Shown piece by piece: positions 33,001 to 34,179 of a stretch of 34,179 nucleotides of DNA. The notes beneath the pieces are model-generated. The model had not been told where the DNA came from and made no database searches. It saw nothing but the letters and a program-made list of their open reading frames with translations. How positions within the stretch are numbered: position 1 is the stretch's first letter; every line of letters begins with the position of its first letter. A program made the translations under genes and the position numbers. Source of the DNA: Methanomassiliicoccales archaeon (GTDB lineage: Archaea > Thermoplasmatota > Thermoplasmata > Methanomassiliicoccales > UBA472); the NCBI GenBank assembly GCA_035527755.1, contig DATKZX010000011.1, positions 1-34,179 of the forward strand, read 5' to 3'.

Positions 33001-33423
33001 ATGCCGACTGGGTACGATCTTATAGAGCATAGTCATGAGTTCAGAATGCACCTGCTGAAGAGATTGGCAGCGGGATTGATCGACGCCATTGTGATCTTCC
33101 TCCCGGTCGTGTTAATCGTCTATTTGGTCGACTTGGAACCAAAGGAAATGTTGGTCGGGGTTCTTTCAGGGTTCTGTTGGTTCTTTTATTCAGCCGTATT
33201 TGAGTCGAGGACTGGGGCTTCCATTGGCAAGAAAATGTTAGGATTAATTGTAGTTTCTACTGATGGGCCAATGAGTTTCAGTAAAGGAATCATTAGGAAT
33301 GTTCCAAAGATGTTCTGGTATATTTTTTTACCACTAGATATTTTAGTGGGTTTTACTAGAAACCAAGATCCCAGGCAGAGATGGGTCGATAGCGTTTCAG
33401 CCACAACAGTAATTAAAAAATAA
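33001..33423 (+). CDS. RDD family membrane protein
   Basis: 140 aa from ATG 33001 (MPTGYDLIEHSHEF), preferred because AAGGG lies at good spacing; the frame opens at 32932. It has the RDD features: KRLAAGLIDAIVIFLPVVLIVYLV (first membrane segment with the Arg-Asp pair), a second segment GVLSGFCWFFYSAVFE with the conserved E, then SRTGASIGKKMLGLIVVS and RNVPKMFWYIFLPLDILVGF. Function is not established; some RDD proteins act in ion homeostasis. Codon use is strikingly AT-rich (ATT, TTA, TTT) compared with the GC-rich neighbours, which suggests recent transfer or a different history. Convergent with the pilin gene, 19 bases between stops. Confidence 0.87.
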   Translation: MPTGYDLIEHSHEFRMHLLKRLAAGLIDAIVIFLPVVLIVYLVDLEPKEMLVGVLSGFCWFFYSAVFESRTGASIGKKMLGLIVVSTDGPMSFSKGIIRNVPKMFWYIFLPLDILVGFTRNQDPRQRWVDSVSATTVIKK

Positions 33424-33442
33424 AAATTAAAAGAGGTTTATT

Positions 33443-33874
33443 TTAAGCAACGTTGATGGTCAAAGTTGCTATGTTGTTATTTGAATCGTTATACAACAGA
33501 GCGACGGTGTGTGCTCCAGAAGCAAGCGCGAAGGTCACTTCTATTGACGAGCCCGAAATTACTGGCTTAGTACCAAGAGCACCGCCTACCCAAACAATAT
33601 CGGCGGTATCTGCGACGGCTCCATCAACATACCAGGTTACCTGGCTCTGCAGAACATCGTTCGCGCTTATTGAGGATATAGTCACGTTGTAAACGCCAGC
33701 TCCCTCGTTGTTATAGGTTAAGGACCCGGTTGGGGTTTCATCGGCTCCACCGCCTCCAAAGCCCATTACCATTACGTACAAAACGGCAGCCAAAACAACG
33801 GTGATAGCGACCATCAAGATGGTAGCGATGACCGGTGAAACGGCCTTGTTGTTCAATTTCCACATTTTCTTCAT
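33443..33874 (-). CDS. Archaeal type IV pilin
   Basis: 143 aa from ATG 33874, which follows AGGAG at proper spacing; a GTG at 33898 is open but upstream of that site. The N-terminus MKKMWKLNNKAVSPVIATIL carries the class III signal of archaeal pilins (charged n-region, cleavage by an EppA/PibD-type peptidase before VSPVIATI). An uninterrupted hydrophobic helix follows (ILMVAITVVLAAVLYVMVMG), the family once called DUF1628. The remainder is a beta-rich, Ser/Thr/Asn/Val-rich extracellular domain. No pilus assembly genes are in the window, so it may be a stand-alone adhesion pilin. Confidence 0.92.
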   Translation of the reverse strand: MKKMWKLNNKAVSPVIATILMVAITVVLAAVLYVMVMGFGGGGADETPTGSLTYNNEGAGVYNVTISSISANDVLQSQVTWYVDGAVADTADIVWVGGALGTKPVISGSSIEVTFALASGAHTVALLYNDSNNNIATLTINVA

Positions 33875-33926
33875 GCGTATAGTCTCCTGGTAGGTCACCC
33901 TACCAAGTTCTGTTTATACATGTCAG

Positions 33927-33938
33927 AATATATAATTA
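33927..33938 (-). promoter_or_regulatory. TATA-like promoter of pilin
   Basis: The minus strand reads AATTATATATTC ~55-60 bases before ATG 33874, giving a start near 33905 and a leader of ~30 bases with AGGAG. Confidence 0.6.
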
Positions 33939-33962
33939 TCTGCCTGAAAATCAGAGAAAAAA

Positions 33963-34014
33963 ACGATACTTCGATAGAAAATTCCGGTTTGTGGGAAATA
34001 TTACGAAGTATCGT
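33963..34014. repeat. 11-bp perfect inverted repeat, 30-base spacer
   Basis: ACGATACTTCG (33963-33973) and CGAAGTATCGT (34004-34014) are exact reverse complements, set in an AT-rich gap upstream of the pilin promoter and downstream of the gene ending at 34050. It could be an operator pair for the pilin gene or a stem in the 3' region of the upstream transcript. Confidence 0.7.
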
Positions 34015-34049
34015 ATAATATTGAGATTGGATCCCCTATGCAATCATTC

Positions 34050-34179
34050 TCACTTCAATGTCACGATCTGATCGCATACCAAGGTCAGCATCTCACGAAC
34101 CTCCGGTTTCATCTGCTCCTCCATACTGAGAAGCACCGGATAGGCGCCTTTGCCTTTGGCACTGGCCATGAGCACCTGC
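34050..34179 (-). CDS. Unidentified gene, only the 3' end in window
   Basis: The minus strand is open from the window edge for 42 codons to a TGA at 34050-34052. The visible tail contains VLMASAKGKGAYPVLLSMEE and ends EMLTLVCDQIVTLK. The amphipathic, Leu/Met/Glu-rich end looks like a real soluble protein, but the family cannot be recognised from this piece. Confidence 0.55.
   Translation of the reverse strand, partial: QVLMASAKGKGAYPVLLSMEEQMKPEVREMLTLVCDQIVTLK

Overview
The window is archaeal chromosome. It carries MCM, NMD3, Tsr3, DUF424, an adenosine-specific kinase (PF04008) family protein, archaeal-type Thi4, a type IV pilin, a tRNA with a bulge-helix-bulge intron, and TATA-like boxes 25-60 bases before many genes. 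DNA gyrase genes plus a DUF835 protein and two zinc-ribbon/coiled-coil proteins point to a euryarchaeon, most plausibly of the Thermoplasmata (Methanomassiliicoccales-like). That placement is inference and not certain at order level. No CRISPR array, rRNA or insertion sequence was seen. || Layout. 1-1235 (-): 5' part of a large secreted surface protein. 1370-7971 (-): run of gyrB, gyrA, a KaiC/RecA-like ATPase and a coiled-coil zinc-ribbon protein, closed by a hairpin-plus-T-run terminator. 8224-9501 (+): thiC, divergent from gyrB. 9503-9599 (-): tRNA-Thr(CGT) whose D-loop is interrupted by a 21-base intron. 9699-11690: a DUF835 protein and a double zinc-ribbon helical protein, convergent with abutting stops. 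11728-14671: an endonuclease IV-like gene divergent from an adenosine-kinase-family / methyltransferase / 8-oxoguanine glycosylase operon, so base-excision repair genes sit on both sides of one short promoter region. 14676-16038: an HTH regulator with a cysteine-rich tail, then thi4. 16052-21412 (-): a giant Lhr helicase (about 1786 aa). 21542-23441 (+): an unknown protein and a membrane-anchored carboxypeptidase-regulatory-like repeat protein. 23427-24877 (-): two-subunit class I fumarase. 24981-26775 (+): ABC ATPase and permease, then a bidirectional terminator. 26813-32694 (-): zinc-ribbon membrane protein, LMW phosphatase/arsenate reductase-like protein, tsr3, mcm with two mini-inteins, DUF424 and nmd3. 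33001-33423 (+): RDD membrane protein with AT-rich codon use. 33443-33874 (-): pilin. 34050-34179 (-): 3' end of an unidentified gene. || How the genes work together: DNA topology and replication (gyrase, MCM), repair (Lhr, Ogg, Nfo-like), rRNA and ribosome maturation (Tsr3, NMD3) and thiamine synthesis (ThiC for the pyrimidine, Thi4 for the thiazole) dominate. The most unusual items are the two endonuclease-free inteins in MCM (one splits the Walker A motif, the other lacks the usual block B histidine), the D-loop tRNA intron, the very large archaeal Lhr, and two separate neighbourhoods that each pair a KaiC-like or DUF835 protein with a zinc-ribbon helical protein.
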